Assembly: GCF_963666145.1 (NCBI RefSeq) | Contig: NZ_OY762614.1 | Coordinates: 310,001-374,000, forward strand | Direction of reading: 5' to 3' | From: an uncultured Desulfobacter sp. | GTDB lineage: Bacteria > Desulfobacterota > Desulfobacteria > Desulfobacterales > Desulfobacteraceae | DNA: 64,000 nt | In this document: positions 25,549-32,967 of the stretch, piece after piece | Numbering within the stretch: the first letter of the stretch is position 1 | Layout of the letters: each line of letters starts with the position of its first letter | Notes under the pieces: generated by a model | What the model saw: the letters and a program-made list of their open reading frames with translations, nothing else | Databases searched by the model: none | What the model was told of the DNA's origin: nothing | Program-made: the position numbers and the translations under genes

Positions 25549-26454
25549 TTAATTGGCGGCCTGGTTTTCGTACATCTTCACAGCCTTGTTCATCTCTGAA
25601 AGAAGCGGCAGATTCTTTTGGGCCACTTCTCCAATTTTTTCAGCAGAAACGGCACCATTTGTTTTTGCAGCATACGTCATAAGGGGGGCAAAACCATCCC
25701 ACAGAGACTGAACTTTGCCTAATTGGGCCCGGATGGCCGCATCCTTGGTCCCGGGAAGTTCAAGCATTTGATCGCCATCCATCAACCCTTTAAGGGTTCT
25801 GTCAAATAAATTGTAAGTCTCCTGGAGGTTTAACCGATTGGCTTCGGTTTGGACATTTTTGGCAATGAGCAGAAACTCCTTGGACATTTTCTGGGTCAGC
25901 ATACGTTGTTTTCCTGCCAGGTTAATGGTGACAGCCAGCTTGGGATCCATTTCCACGCCGGATTTGGAGGCTTCTTTTTCGTAAAGTTTAACACATTTAT
26001 TCATTTCACTGAGCAAAGGAATATTGTTTTCTATCACAGCGGAGAGCTGATCCGGGGATACATTTTTGGCTTCTAAAACGCCCTGGACCTGGCGAAAAAA
26101 AATGTCCCATATGGGTACGATTTTCATGTCGATCTGGCGAAGAATCCGTCTTGACGAGGTGGAAGGAAGCCCTAATTCTGATGAGCCGTCCCGCAAGCCG
26201 GTTAAGGTCTTATCAAAAAGGGTTGCCGTGTTTTCAAGTGCGGATAAATTTTCAGCTTTGTTATAATCGAGACTGATTAAAAGAATCTCTTTGGTCATTT
26301 TCTGGGACAGCATGCGCTGACGGCCCGAAAGATTCATGATGGTCGCCCATTGGGCAGGGGTAATGTTTTCTTCTGCTGCGGCCTGCATGGTAGAACAGAT
26401 CAGACAGAATGCTATCATTGTGATTTTGGTGAGGATGCCTTTGGGAATACGCAT
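25549..26454 (-). CDS. exported protein with two PilJ/type IV pili methyl-accepting sensor modules
   Basis: 301 residues from the ATG at 26454, which lies eight bases after AGGAG (an in-frame ATG at 26460 is too close). A signal peptide (about residues 5-29, cleavage after QAAA) is followed by two tandem modules. One starts IMNLSGRQRMLSQKMTKEILL and the other INLAGKQRMLTQKMSKEFLL. These are the PilJ N-terminal (NarX-like) sensor motif, in which helices bind small anions in NarX/NarQ. There is no transmembrane helix after the signal and no signalling domain, so the whole protein is periplasmic. It is probably a stand-alone ligand-binding partner of the downstream MCP, though this is inferred from position. 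Confidence 0.82.
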   Translation of the reverse strand: MRIPKGILTKITMIAFCLICSTMQAAAEENITPAQWATIMNLSGRQRMLSQKMTKEILLISLDYNKAENLSALENTATLFDKTLTGLRDGSSELGLPSTSSRRILRQIDMKIVPIWDIFFRQVQGVLEAKNVSPDQLSAVIENNIPLLSEMNKCVKLYEKEASKSGVEMDPKLAVTINLAGKQRMLTQKMSKEFLLIAKNVQTEANRLNLQETYNLFDRTLKGLMDGDQMLELPGTKDAAIRAQLGKVQSLWDGFAPLMTYAAKTNGAVSAEKIGEVAQKNLPLLSEMNKAVKMYENQAAN

Positions 26455-26809
26455 GGTCATTACTCCTTTTTGTGGTGCCCATGGGAACATGGTGCCAATA
26501 AAATGATGGGTATCCAGGACAGCTTTATGATTAGAACACAGAAGGGACGTTACCCGTAAAAGTCTAACGCATCACAACTGTTTATTCAAATAATAACGAA
26601 CAGTTGAGACAAGTTTGATAAATTCGATAATTTAAAGAGACGATAAAAATATATCAGTTCCAAGTTTCCTTATCAAGATATATCCGGAATATCTCTGGAT
26701 AAGTTACGAAAATCGAATTGTCGCTTTTCGGACCAGCAGAAGGGATTTCAGCTTTACGATATGATTGAATTACTAATTAGTACCTGAACGGAAACCCGTG
26801 CTTGGATGA
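26455..26809. other. AT-rich non-coding stretch
   Basis: About 355 bases between the PilJ-domain gene start and the hairpin after the next minus-strand gene. No reading frame with a ribosome site was found on either strand. It presumably holds the promoter of the PilJ gene. Short AT-rich direct and inverted words (for example AACTGTTTATT and AATAACGAACAGTT, near 26575-26605) may be an operator, but this is weak. Confidence 0.4.
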
Positions 26810-26850
26810 AAAGTTGCCCAGATGCAAGGCGCAGATGGGTGACTTTTCGT
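26810..26850. repeat. long imperfect hairpin after the minus-strand envelope genes
   Basis: GAAAAGTTGCCCAGATGC (26810-26827) pairs imperfectly with 26831-26850. It lies 12 bases beyond the stop of the exported protein gene at 26862. There is no proper T-run after it on the minus strand. It looks like a member of a dispersed intergenic repeat rather than a standard terminator, although it may also stop transcription. Confidence 0.45.
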
Positions 26851-26861
26851 TCAAACACCAA

Positions 26862-27302
26862 TTACTCCGGGCTGATCCAGTACCTGGCCCAGGGACACCG
26901 CTCCTTGTATGGATAGCGGATCAGTTCAGTGGCAAGAATGCGAAAATCCTTGTGCCGGATGGTGAAATAGGAAACCACTTTTTTCCCCTTTAAGTCCCTG
27001 ATCCCCAACGCAACATACAAGGTCTGGTACTTACCTTGGACATCGCACTTCACCGCCCCCGTAAGAATGGTAATGTCCAGTTCCGTGGTCACATTGAAAA
27101 GGTTCACCATGGCCACGCTGAACGCTTTGCCTTTAAAATGATTTTCTGCATCTGTCCGGGTGAGTTCGCATTGAATAAAATTTTTAAATCCGGATTTAAG
27201 GTCATCAAATTGCTGATCTGCACCGCTGCCGCTGCCGGGAACCATTAAAAGAAGTATAAATATGACGCCGTAAATTTTGGTTATTTTATCCATCTTATCC
27301 AT
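26862..27302 (-). CDS. small exported protein of unknown function
   Basis: 146 residues. A short N-terminal charged region and hydrophobic stretch (about 9-25) end at GSGSGADQQ, a normal signal peptide. The mature part has three Cys and ends with a CPWARYWISPE tail. No family is recognised. Its ATG lies inside the stop region of the upstream gene (27295-28092), an eight-base overlap with ATG, AAT and GGATAA intermixed, so the two proteins are translationally coupled and likely act together in the periplasm. Alternative starts a few codons in (second Met) are possible. Confidence 0.7.
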   Translation of the reverse strand: MDKMDKITKIYGVIFILLLMVPGSGSGADQQFDDLKSGFKNFIQCELTRTDAENHFKGKAFSVAMVNLFNVTTELDITILTGAVKCDVQGKYQTLYVALGIRDLKGKKVVSYFTIRHKDFRILATELIRYPYKERCPWARYWISPE

Positions 27303-28092
27303 TTACTGGTTGTATTAATTCTTTTATGGTCTGCTGAAGATGGTTCAATGCCACGGGGGTCACCGTAACCGTCCCTGCCCCGGAAAATTTTGACAAATAT
27401 TGGTGTTTGCGTTTCTCGTTATTATATCCTGTTTCCACAAGTATTGGGATTTTATGATCAATCTTGAGCAATTGATCAACAAAAGCTTCGGACCCCATAC
27501 CAGGAATATCGTAATTCACAATGACCATTTTAAATTTTTCAGGCTGATTTTTAAACATCCCCAGAGCCACTTCCGGATCGCCTTCGACCATGCCGATGTA
27601 TCCCATACGCTTGACAACACTATCAATAAGTTCACTGCGTTTGGTATTTTGATCCAGCACGAGGATATGTTTTTGACCGGCTATAATCCAGGCCTGGGAA
27701 TCGGGCAGATCTTTGACGTCAAAAACACGGCTGTTAGCCATTGACCAGTTTGTGGGATTAAACGGATGGAGGTTTGTCACATCGGTTTTATAGACTTTTG
27801 AACGAATAAACAAATCGTTTTCATCGTCAGGCACCTTGACAATAAACCCCTTATCCTGGGCGACGTAACTGCGCAGCCACCTGCGGTAATCGGAATCATC
27901 CCCGGTGAGTACCAGCATCTTTAAACCCGCATGGGAGCGCACTTGAAGAGAATGATAAATCATGGGGGATTTGGCGTACTCGTCCTGATTTTCCATGTAG
28001 TTTTCTTCTACAAATTCCACCATAAAATCTCTGGCGTTGCAGGGCATTGCCGCAACGATCAAGATAAACACCAGGAGAAAATAACACTTCAT
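27295..28092 (-). CDS. exported protein with degenerate CheY-like receiver domain
   Basis: 265 residues. Residues 1-20 form a clear Sec signal peptide (MKCYFLLVFILIVAAMPCNA, cleavage near 20-21). Residues 21-135 form an unrecognised region with several acidic stretches. From about 140 the sequence follows the CheY fold: HILVLDQN (strand 1), FKMVIVNYDIPGMGSEAFV (strand 3 and loop), IPILVETGYN (strand 4) and TVTVTPVALNHL (strand 5). The phosphoacceptor Asp is Asn (VNYDIPGM), the switch Lys before Pro is Thr, and the acidic pair is reduced to one Asp. It should therefore not be phosphorylated, and being exported it cannot meet a cytoplasmic kinase. Its C-terminus overlaps the next gene. The function is unknown; possibly protein-protein recognition in the periplasm. 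Confidence 0.75.
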   Translation of the reverse strand: MKCYFLLVFILIVAAMPCNARDFMVEFVEENYMENQDEYAKSPMIYHSLQVRSHAGLKMLVLTGDDSDYRRWLRSYVAQDKGFIVKVPDDENDLFIRSKVYKTDVTNLHPFNPTNWSMANSRVFDVKDLPDSQAWIIAGQKHILVLDQNTKRSELIDSVVKRMGYIGMVEGDPEVALGMFKNQPEKFKMVIVNYDIPGMGSEAFVDQLLKIDHKIPILVETGYNNEKRKHQYLSKFSGAGTVTVTPVALNHLQQTIKELIQPVNG

Positions 28093-28194
28093 AGCTGTCA
28101 GTCCTAAAAATCTTGGGTTTTAAGATAATAAGACCATCGGCATAACCCCTGAATTTCTTGATTGGACCTGACCATCAATCTTTTCAATTGGATC

Positions 28195-28557
28195 TTACAG
28201 CAAGGTTTTGGACAAAACAAAGAGCAGACCATAAAGAATGGTTAATATCAGCACAAGATGCCTGTGATCCGTACTACGCCGGCCCCGGTATCTGGACAGC
28301 CAAAGGCAGGCAGCACTGACCAGGGCGCCTGCACCCAGCACATCAACAAGGAATCGGACATAGTTCTGATCCCAGTAACTCCTTAATTGCAGATGGTAGA
28401 AACGGTCAAAAACGGTTTCAAATTCGGGCTTGGCCCTGTGAAAAATCAGAATGGCGGCAATCAATCCGACACAGGCTGCGATATTCACCCAGATAAAAAC
28501 AAGCCTGAAAAGGTCCATGGATTTTCGTCTGTCTGTTTGTCTTTTCTTTTCCAGCAT
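28195..28557 (-). CDS. conserved-looking membrane protein, three helices
   Basis: 120 residues with three hydrophobic segments (about 18-38, 70-90 and 100-118) and a basic N-terminal stretch KKRQTDRRKS. No motif is recognised. It lies 21 bases after the PPDK regulatory gene on the same strand and may be its operon partner, but the strong functional link is to nothing visible. An internal Met at residue 14 is an alternative start. A 102-base gap separates it from the exported receiver gene. Confidence 0.6.
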   Translation of the reverse strand: MLEKKRQTDRRKSMDLFRLVFIWVNIAACVGLIAAILIFHRAKPEFETVFDRFYHLQLRSYWDQNYVRFLVDVLGAGALVSAACLWLSRYRGRRSTDHRHLVLILTILYGLLFVLSKTLL

Positions 28558-28578
28558 ACCGTCAAATATGACCCTAAA

Positions 28579-29472
28579 TCACAAATTCAAATCGCTTTGC
28601 CGGCTGCCCGGATTTTGAATAAAATCTCTTATATGGGCATTGCCCCTGAACCTGCGCGTAACCATTTCAATAATCTCTTCGGCGCTGGTTTCTATGGGTT
28701 TATTGCTCACATTGACCATGGAATAGCCTTTGGTGATAAAATATTTTTGGGCGTGCTCGATCTCCCTTTCAATTTCTTCCTTGCCGGAATAGGCGTAGAT
28801 ATCCTTTGCCCCTAAACTCTCCTGGCGCATCCTTCTGTGCGCCTGCAGCTGTTCCTGGTTGATGTTCAGCGCAAACACCCGGCGCCGGTCCACAAGATCC
28901 AGGGTCTGGGGCATGGGAACGCCCGGGACAAAAGGAATATTGGCCACTTTCCACCCAAGAACGCTCATATACATAGACAACGGCGTTTTTCCGGCCCTGG
29001 ACAGCCCGATCAGCACAATCTCGGCCTCAGTGATGGTTTCCGGATTTAAACCGTCATCATGGGCCAGGGCAAAATCAATGGCCGAGACCTGTTCCAGGTT
29101 CACCAGGTGAATTTCTCTATAGAGCCCCGGTGTTTCCAACGGCTTGCGGTCAAGGAATGTTTCGATCCTTGAAATAATGGGGCCCATCAGATCAATGGTA
29201 ACAACCTGATGCTCCATGCCCTGGCGCGTAATATACTTGCGAAGATTTGAATCAACAATGGTATGAACAATAATGCTTTCAATATCCTTGACCTTATCAA
29301 AAAGATCATCGACCTGGCTTTCCGTGCGTATCCTGGGAACTTTTACAACGGTAATCTCGGAATCGGGAAACTGTACAAGGGTGGATTCCACGAGATGAAA
29401 GGCGTTGACGCCCTCACCGCAGGAGGCAATGTAAATCATTTGGAATTTGCCGGTTCCAAGTATCTCTTTCAT
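28579..29472 (-). CDS. PPDK/PEP synthetase regulatory protein (bifunctional kinase/pyrophosphorylase, DUF299)
   Basis: 297 residues. This family inactivates pyruvate,phosphate dikinase (or PEP synthetase) by ADP-dependent phosphorylation of a Thr next to the catalytic His, and reverses it by phosphorolysis. The ADP-binding loop is GLSRAGKTPLS (residues 156-166). VDSNLRKY, SAIDFALAHDDG and NINQEQL...RRMRQESL are family blocks. Its target is present in the same window (ppdK at 20893-23619, with the phosphohistidine segment GGMTSHAAL whose Thr is the usual target). This supports the PDRP rather than the PSRP name. The gene heads a minus-strand pair with the small membrane protein. Confidence 0.92.
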   Translation of the reverse strand: MKEILGTGKFQMIYIASCGEGVNAFHLVESTLVQFPDSEITVVKVPRIRTESQVDDLFDKVKDIESIIVHTIVDSNLRKYITRQGMEHQVVTIDLMGPIISRIETFLDRKPLETPGLYREIHLVNLEQVSAIDFALAHDDGLNPETITEAEIVLIGLSRAGKTPLSMYMSVLGWKVANIPFVPGVPMPQTLDLVDRRRVFALNINQEQLQAHRRMRQESLGAKDIYAYSGKEEIEREIEHAQKYFITKGYSMVNVSNKPIETSAEEIIEMVTRRFRGNAHIRDFIQNPGSRQSDLNL

Positions 29473-29644
29473 AAAATAAGGCCTTTATCCTGTAATTGTT
29501 TTACGCTATAACAGCCATGGGCGACCTGACATATCACCTGCCGGGCTTAGCCCGCAACTAAGTTTGAAAAATCTGAGTCATTTACCCAGACTTTCTTACA
29601 AAAACACCCTTACATAAACCTGAAAAAAGAGTCAATTAAATATT

Positions 29645-30076
29645 ATGGGACACCAGGACAGGGGTAATTATGCCAAAAAGCGCGCCGGGGTGCAATTGGA
29701 CCCGGCGTTAACCACACCCATTATGCAGGCAAGCAGCAACGGCAAACTTGCATGTGCAAGTGCCCACCGCCTTGCAAAAACACAAAAGTGTTCACCAAGC
29801 CACATCGGAACCCAGGCGGATCTGCTTGAATTTCGCATTACACAATGTCAACTTGGCCTTTTTGGATACGCCAAGGGCAAAAAAAATTTCAATCCAGATA
29901 GCGACATGACACCACAGTTAAAAGACAGGATACTTGAATGTCAAGCCGATGGACAAATCACCTGCAAAACCTGCTGGGAACTTGCCCTGGAATTTAAAAT
30001 GTCCAAATTAGACATGGGGTCGGTCTGTGAACAGCTTGAGATCCGGATCAAGCCGTGTCAGTTGGGTGTATTCTAA
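29645..30076 (+). CDS. two tandem copies of a small Cys-containing domain, function unknown
   Basis: 143 residues. The first ~70 and the last ~57 residues align with each other. Copy 1 has GKLACASAHRLA, HIGTQADLLEFRI and CQLGLF (ends near residue 73). Copy 2 has GQITCKTCWELA, DMGSVCEQLEIRI and CQLGVF at the very C-terminus. The pattern helix-C-helix-...-RI..CQLG.F resembles a small winged-helix-like domain with a conserved Cys, but I cannot name the family with certainty. It might bind metal or DNA. The start at 29645 has only a weak ribosome site. A terminator follows directly (30080-30111). Confidence 0.7.
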   Translation: MGHQDRGNYAKKRAGVQLDPALTTPIMQASSNGKLACASAHRLAKTQKCSPSHIGTQADLLEFRITQCQLGLFGYAKGKKNFNPDSDMTPQLKDRILECQADGQITCKTCWELALEFKMSKLDMGSVCEQLEIRIKPCQLGVF

Positions 30077-30079
30077 ATC

Positions 30080-30113
30080 CTAAGGACCGCAAATTTGGGG
30101 CCTTAGTTTTCTA
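30080..30113 (+). terminator. intrinsic terminator overlapping the end of a convergent gene
   Basis: CTAAGG (30080-30085) pairs with CCTTAG (30101-30106) around a 15-base loop that adds partial pairing (ACC/GGGG). It is followed by TTTTCTATTTTG on the plus strand. It ends the plus-strand gene at 29645-30076 and covers the stop codon of the release-factor-like gene on the other strand (stop at 30103-30105). Confidence 0.75.
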
Positions 30114-30468
30114 TTTTGTCCTGAACTTTATTCAGTGCTTTTTTTCTTCGCCGCTGCTTCTGTTTTTTTGCCCGGCCTAATTTCCGGGCTGTGGCATCGG
30201 GGATCCCGGATTGAAGCTTTTCAATTTTTTCCACCAGGAGCCGCAGGGCCATAAACCGGTTCAAATGCTGGGATCTGTGTTTCCCGAATTTTACGCTTAT
30301 TCGGGTAGGCAAGTGGGTCAAAAATACGGCAGAGCAGGATTTATTGACTTTCTGGCCGCCACGCCCCGAGGATTTTATAAATTTTTCCAGGATATCTTTT
30401 TTGTAAATACCCAGATGAGTCATCTTCTCTTCAAGGGCTTTTATTTTCTCTATATCAGGACCGGGCAT
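30103..30468 (-). CDS. release-factor-like peptidyl-tRNA hydrolase domain protein
   Basis: 121 residues, only the catalytic domain 3 of class I release factors, as in ArfB/YaeJ. GGQ occurs at residues 37-39 in KSSGRGGQKVNKS, the peptidyl-tRNA hydrolysing motif. The C-terminal tail is a run of Arg/Lys (about 94-121: RAKKQKQRRRKKAL), similar to the tail that ArfB inserts in the mRNA channel of stalled ribosomes. No codon-recognition domain is present. A ribosome-rescue role is therefore likely; the alternative is a PrfH-like factor. It lies 45 bases after the hybrid kinase gene on the same strand. Confidence 0.85.
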   Translation of the reverse strand: MPGPDIEKIKALEEKMTHLGIYKKDILEKFIKSSGRGGQKVNKSCSAVFLTHLPTRISVKFGKHRSQHLNRFMALRLLVEKIEKLQSGIPDATARKLGRAKKQKQRRRKKALNKVQDKIEN

Positions 30469-30513
30469 GAACTTTTTATCTATCAGTTATTTTTTTCTAT
30501 TGTTTCCATCACA

Positions 30514-32217
30514 CTAATCCACAGCGCTCTTTGGCTCAAAGAACTTTCCTATTTTATCAGAAATCTCTTTTATGGAAAGCGGTTTGGATAACACCGCCTT
30601 AAAACCTGTCTGGGCCATCATATCCAACGTAATGTCCTGGCTGAATCCCGTACAAAGAAAAATGGGGACATCCGGGCGAATCCCTCTTATATTTTCTGCC
30701 AGACTATCGCCATTCATATGCGCCATATACAGATCCGTAATCACAAGATCATAGGCTAACGGGTCGCGTTCAAAACACCTCAAGGCGGCCAGAGGATCAG
30801 TCAAGGTTGTGGTGCGACACCCCAGGCGATCCAGCATGGATTTTGCCACTTTGAGAATTATATCTTCATCATCCACAAAAAGGACATTGATGCCATACTT
30901 GATATTTGCTTTATTTTCCAGAACAGACGCTTGGCGCCCGGATTCAGCTTTACGCGCCAAAATTTGCGGAAAATAGAGCCTGAACCTGCTTCCCTGGCCC
31001 GGTTGGCTGTCCACCTTGATGCCGCCGGCCATATCCTTGACAATACCATATACAACAGACAACCCCATGCCGGTGCCGTTTTCATTGCTCTTGGTGGTAT
31101 AAAAAGGTTCAAAAATACGCTTCATCACTTCCTTTGACATCCCCGCACCTGTGTCACAGACACTTAGACAGATATAATCTCCCGGCTTGACCCTGGTGCC
31201 AGCATCGGATTGGGTGACGGTCACAGACTCTAATGACACAGTAATCACACCGCCGGATTTACCCATGGCATGTACCCCGTTACTGATCAAATTCATGATA
31301 ATCTGATGAAGTTGGGTGGGATCGGCAGTAACCGGCGGGCAGTCAGGTTCTACATCTTTTTCAATGGAAATATTGCGTGGAATACCCGATCTCATCAACT
31401 TGAGTACGGTATCTATGCTGTTTTGTATTCGCAACGGCCGTCTTTGAATCTTTTTGTGTCGGGAAAAGTTTAAAATCTGCTGGACAAGTTCTTTTGCCTG
31501 GAGGGCGCTTTCATAAAGCTGGGTCAGATTCTCTTTTGTGTCATTGTCAAATGCCACGCTTTTAAGAATCAACAGTTCAGCATTCCCCAGGATGGGAAAC
31601 AGCATGTTATTCAGATCATGGGCGACACCACCGGCCAGAGTGCCAAGGGATTCGAGTTTCTGGGCCTGGGCCATCTTTTCATTGATCTCCGTTTCATTGG
31701 AAACAATTCGCTGAACGCCCACATAGTTCGTAATGGCGCCGTTGTTGTCCGTGACCGAAGAGATGGTAAGATCCATGATGCAAAACGAGTTGTCTTTTTT
31801 TTTAAACTCGGCATGACCGCTCCATACCCGCCCGGAACTGATGATGGCCCGCAGGTTGATATTAAACTGGCTGTCATGCTTGCGGCTTCGAAACATGCTG
31901 ATATCCTTGCCGATACACTCATACCTGTAAAACCCGGTCAGCTTTTCAAATGCGGGATTCAGATACTGAATGATTCCTTCGGAGTTAGTAATATATACCA
32001 TCTCAGAAAATTGCTCGACGGCAGCCAGCAGCAGTTTTCTCTCTGTTTCAATTTTTTCATTGATTACAGACTCAAAGTCGGCCGGCAGGGAACCAAAACT
32101 TGTGTCAAAAGACTGAAAATGTTGAAGTGAGACGATGTCTTGTTTTAAGGCAGCATTTTCAAGCTCAAGCGTTTTAAGCCGTTCTTCCAATTCGTGGTAT
32201 GACGCCTTTTCAGACAT
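30514..32217 (-). CDS. PAS hybrid histidine kinase with C-terminal receiver
   Basis: 567 residues from the ATG at 32217, which has AGGAGGAAC just upstream (a longer frame starts at 32259). An N-terminal coiled coil (1-60), one PAS domain (about 62-180), a HisKA domain with phosphorylated H200 (GGVAHDLNN), a HATPase_c domain with N, G1 and G2 boxes, and a receiver with D495 and K545 follow in order. There is no transmembrane segment, so it is a cytoplasmic sensor. It can phosphorylate its own receiver in trans or in cis; the next component is not adjacent. Its H-box (GG[IV]AHD[FL]NN) and layout match the hybrid kinases at 35798-51456. Confidence 0.92.
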   Translation of the reverse strand: MSEKASYHELEERLKTLELENAALKQDIVSLQHFQSFDTSFGSLPADFESVINEKIETERKLLLAAVEQFSEMVYITNSEGIIQYLNPAFEKLTGFYRYECIGKDISMFRSRKHDSQFNINLRAIISSGRVWSGHAEFKKKDNSFCIMDLTISSVTDNNGAITNYVGVQRIVSNETEINEKMAQAQKLESLGTLAGGVAHDLNNMLFPILGNAELLILKSVAFDNDTKENLTQLYESALQAKELVQQILNFSRHKKIQRRPLRIQNSIDTVLKLMRSGIPRNISIEKDVEPDCPPVTADPTQLHQIIMNLISNGVHAMGKSGGVITVSLESVTVTQSDAGTRVKPGDYICLSVCDTGAGMSKEVMKRIFEPFYTTKSNENGTGMGLSVVYGIVKDMAGGIKVDSQPGQGSRFRLYFPQILARKAESGRQASVLENKANIKYGINVLFVDDEDIILKVAKSMLDRLGCRTTTLTDPLAALRCFERDPLAYDLVITDLYMAHMNGDSLAENIRGIRPDVPIFLCTGFSQDITLDMMAQTGFKAVLSKPLSIKEISDKIGKFFEPKSAVD

Positions 32218-32535
32218 GTTCCTCCTGGAAAAAGAATCAGAGGTTATTAAGAATATCATGAAATCTTGGCTAATTTTTTTATACTCTTATCTGAAAATAT
32301 CATAGTTTGACAAGGTATTTTTCACGCAATTACGAATTTAAGCGAATAAGGATCTCAAAACAAAATTGATAGTTCCGTTGTTAGCTGATCCCGGGCCTAT
32401 CCCTTACGGATTCACACCACAATAAACCATGAAAGTAACCTGATAACTTATTTGGACTTTCATATGAACCGTAATGAATGGTATAGGGTATAGGATTTGG
32501 TTTCGACCCAACACAAGGAAACGGAGGTTAGCAAG
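32218..32535. other. intergenic region, divergent promoters
   Basis: About 320 bases between two divergently transcribed genes. A good -35-like TTGACA occurs at 32307-32312, but its -10 partner is poor. A GGAGG at 32523-32527 is the ribosome site of the next gene. No gene was found. Confidence 0.4.
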
Positions 32536-32967
32536 TTGTATTCAAAAATTGTAATTTTAGATTTTCCGCCAAGATCGGCCCAGCGACCCGTTGTCTGCGA
32601 GCTGGTTAAAAAATATGATATTATGTTCAATATTTTAAAGGCACGAATATCCTCAAAAAGTGAAGGCCACATGGTGCTTGAAATTTCCTGCTCCGGAAAA
32701 GCGGCATTCGACCAAGGAATGACGTATCTAAAGGAACAGGGGGTTCGTATATCTACCCCTGAACATAAAATTTATAAAGACGAAGAAAAATGCACCCATT
32801 GCGGCGCCTGTACCGCAGTTTGTCCCACAGGCGCCCTGTACGTCAAACGCCCTGAAATGGAAGTGGTCTTTGACCTGGAAAAATGCAGTTTGTGTGAACG
32901 TTGTCTTCTCACCTGCCCCATCCGGGCCATGGGGTTGTTCAGTTCTGAATTAAAAGAAAGGGCCTGA
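32536..32967 (+). CDS. NIL-domain ferredoxin, sulfur-transfer partner candidate
   Basis: 143 residues. I choose the TTG at 32536, eight bases after GGAGG, because the NIL domain begins right there (product starts MYSKIVILDFPP). The N-terminal ~80 residues form the NIL ligand-binding domain. The rest is a two-cluster ferredoxin with CTHCGACTAVCP and CSLCERCLLTCP, each with four cluster cysteines. Such NIL-ferredoxins occur beside sulfur-transfer enzymes in anaerobes. Here the stop codon overlaps the mnmA start by one base, so it probably supplies electrons or sulfur handling for MnmA or MtaB. That is inferred from position. Confidence 0.85.
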   Translation: MYSKIVILDFPPRSAQRPVVCELVKKYDIMFNILKARISSKSEGHMVLEISCSGKAAFDQGMTYLKEQGVRISTPEHKIYKDEEKCTHCGACTAVCPTGALYVKRPEMEVVFDLEKCSLCERCLLTCPIRAMGLFSSELKERA

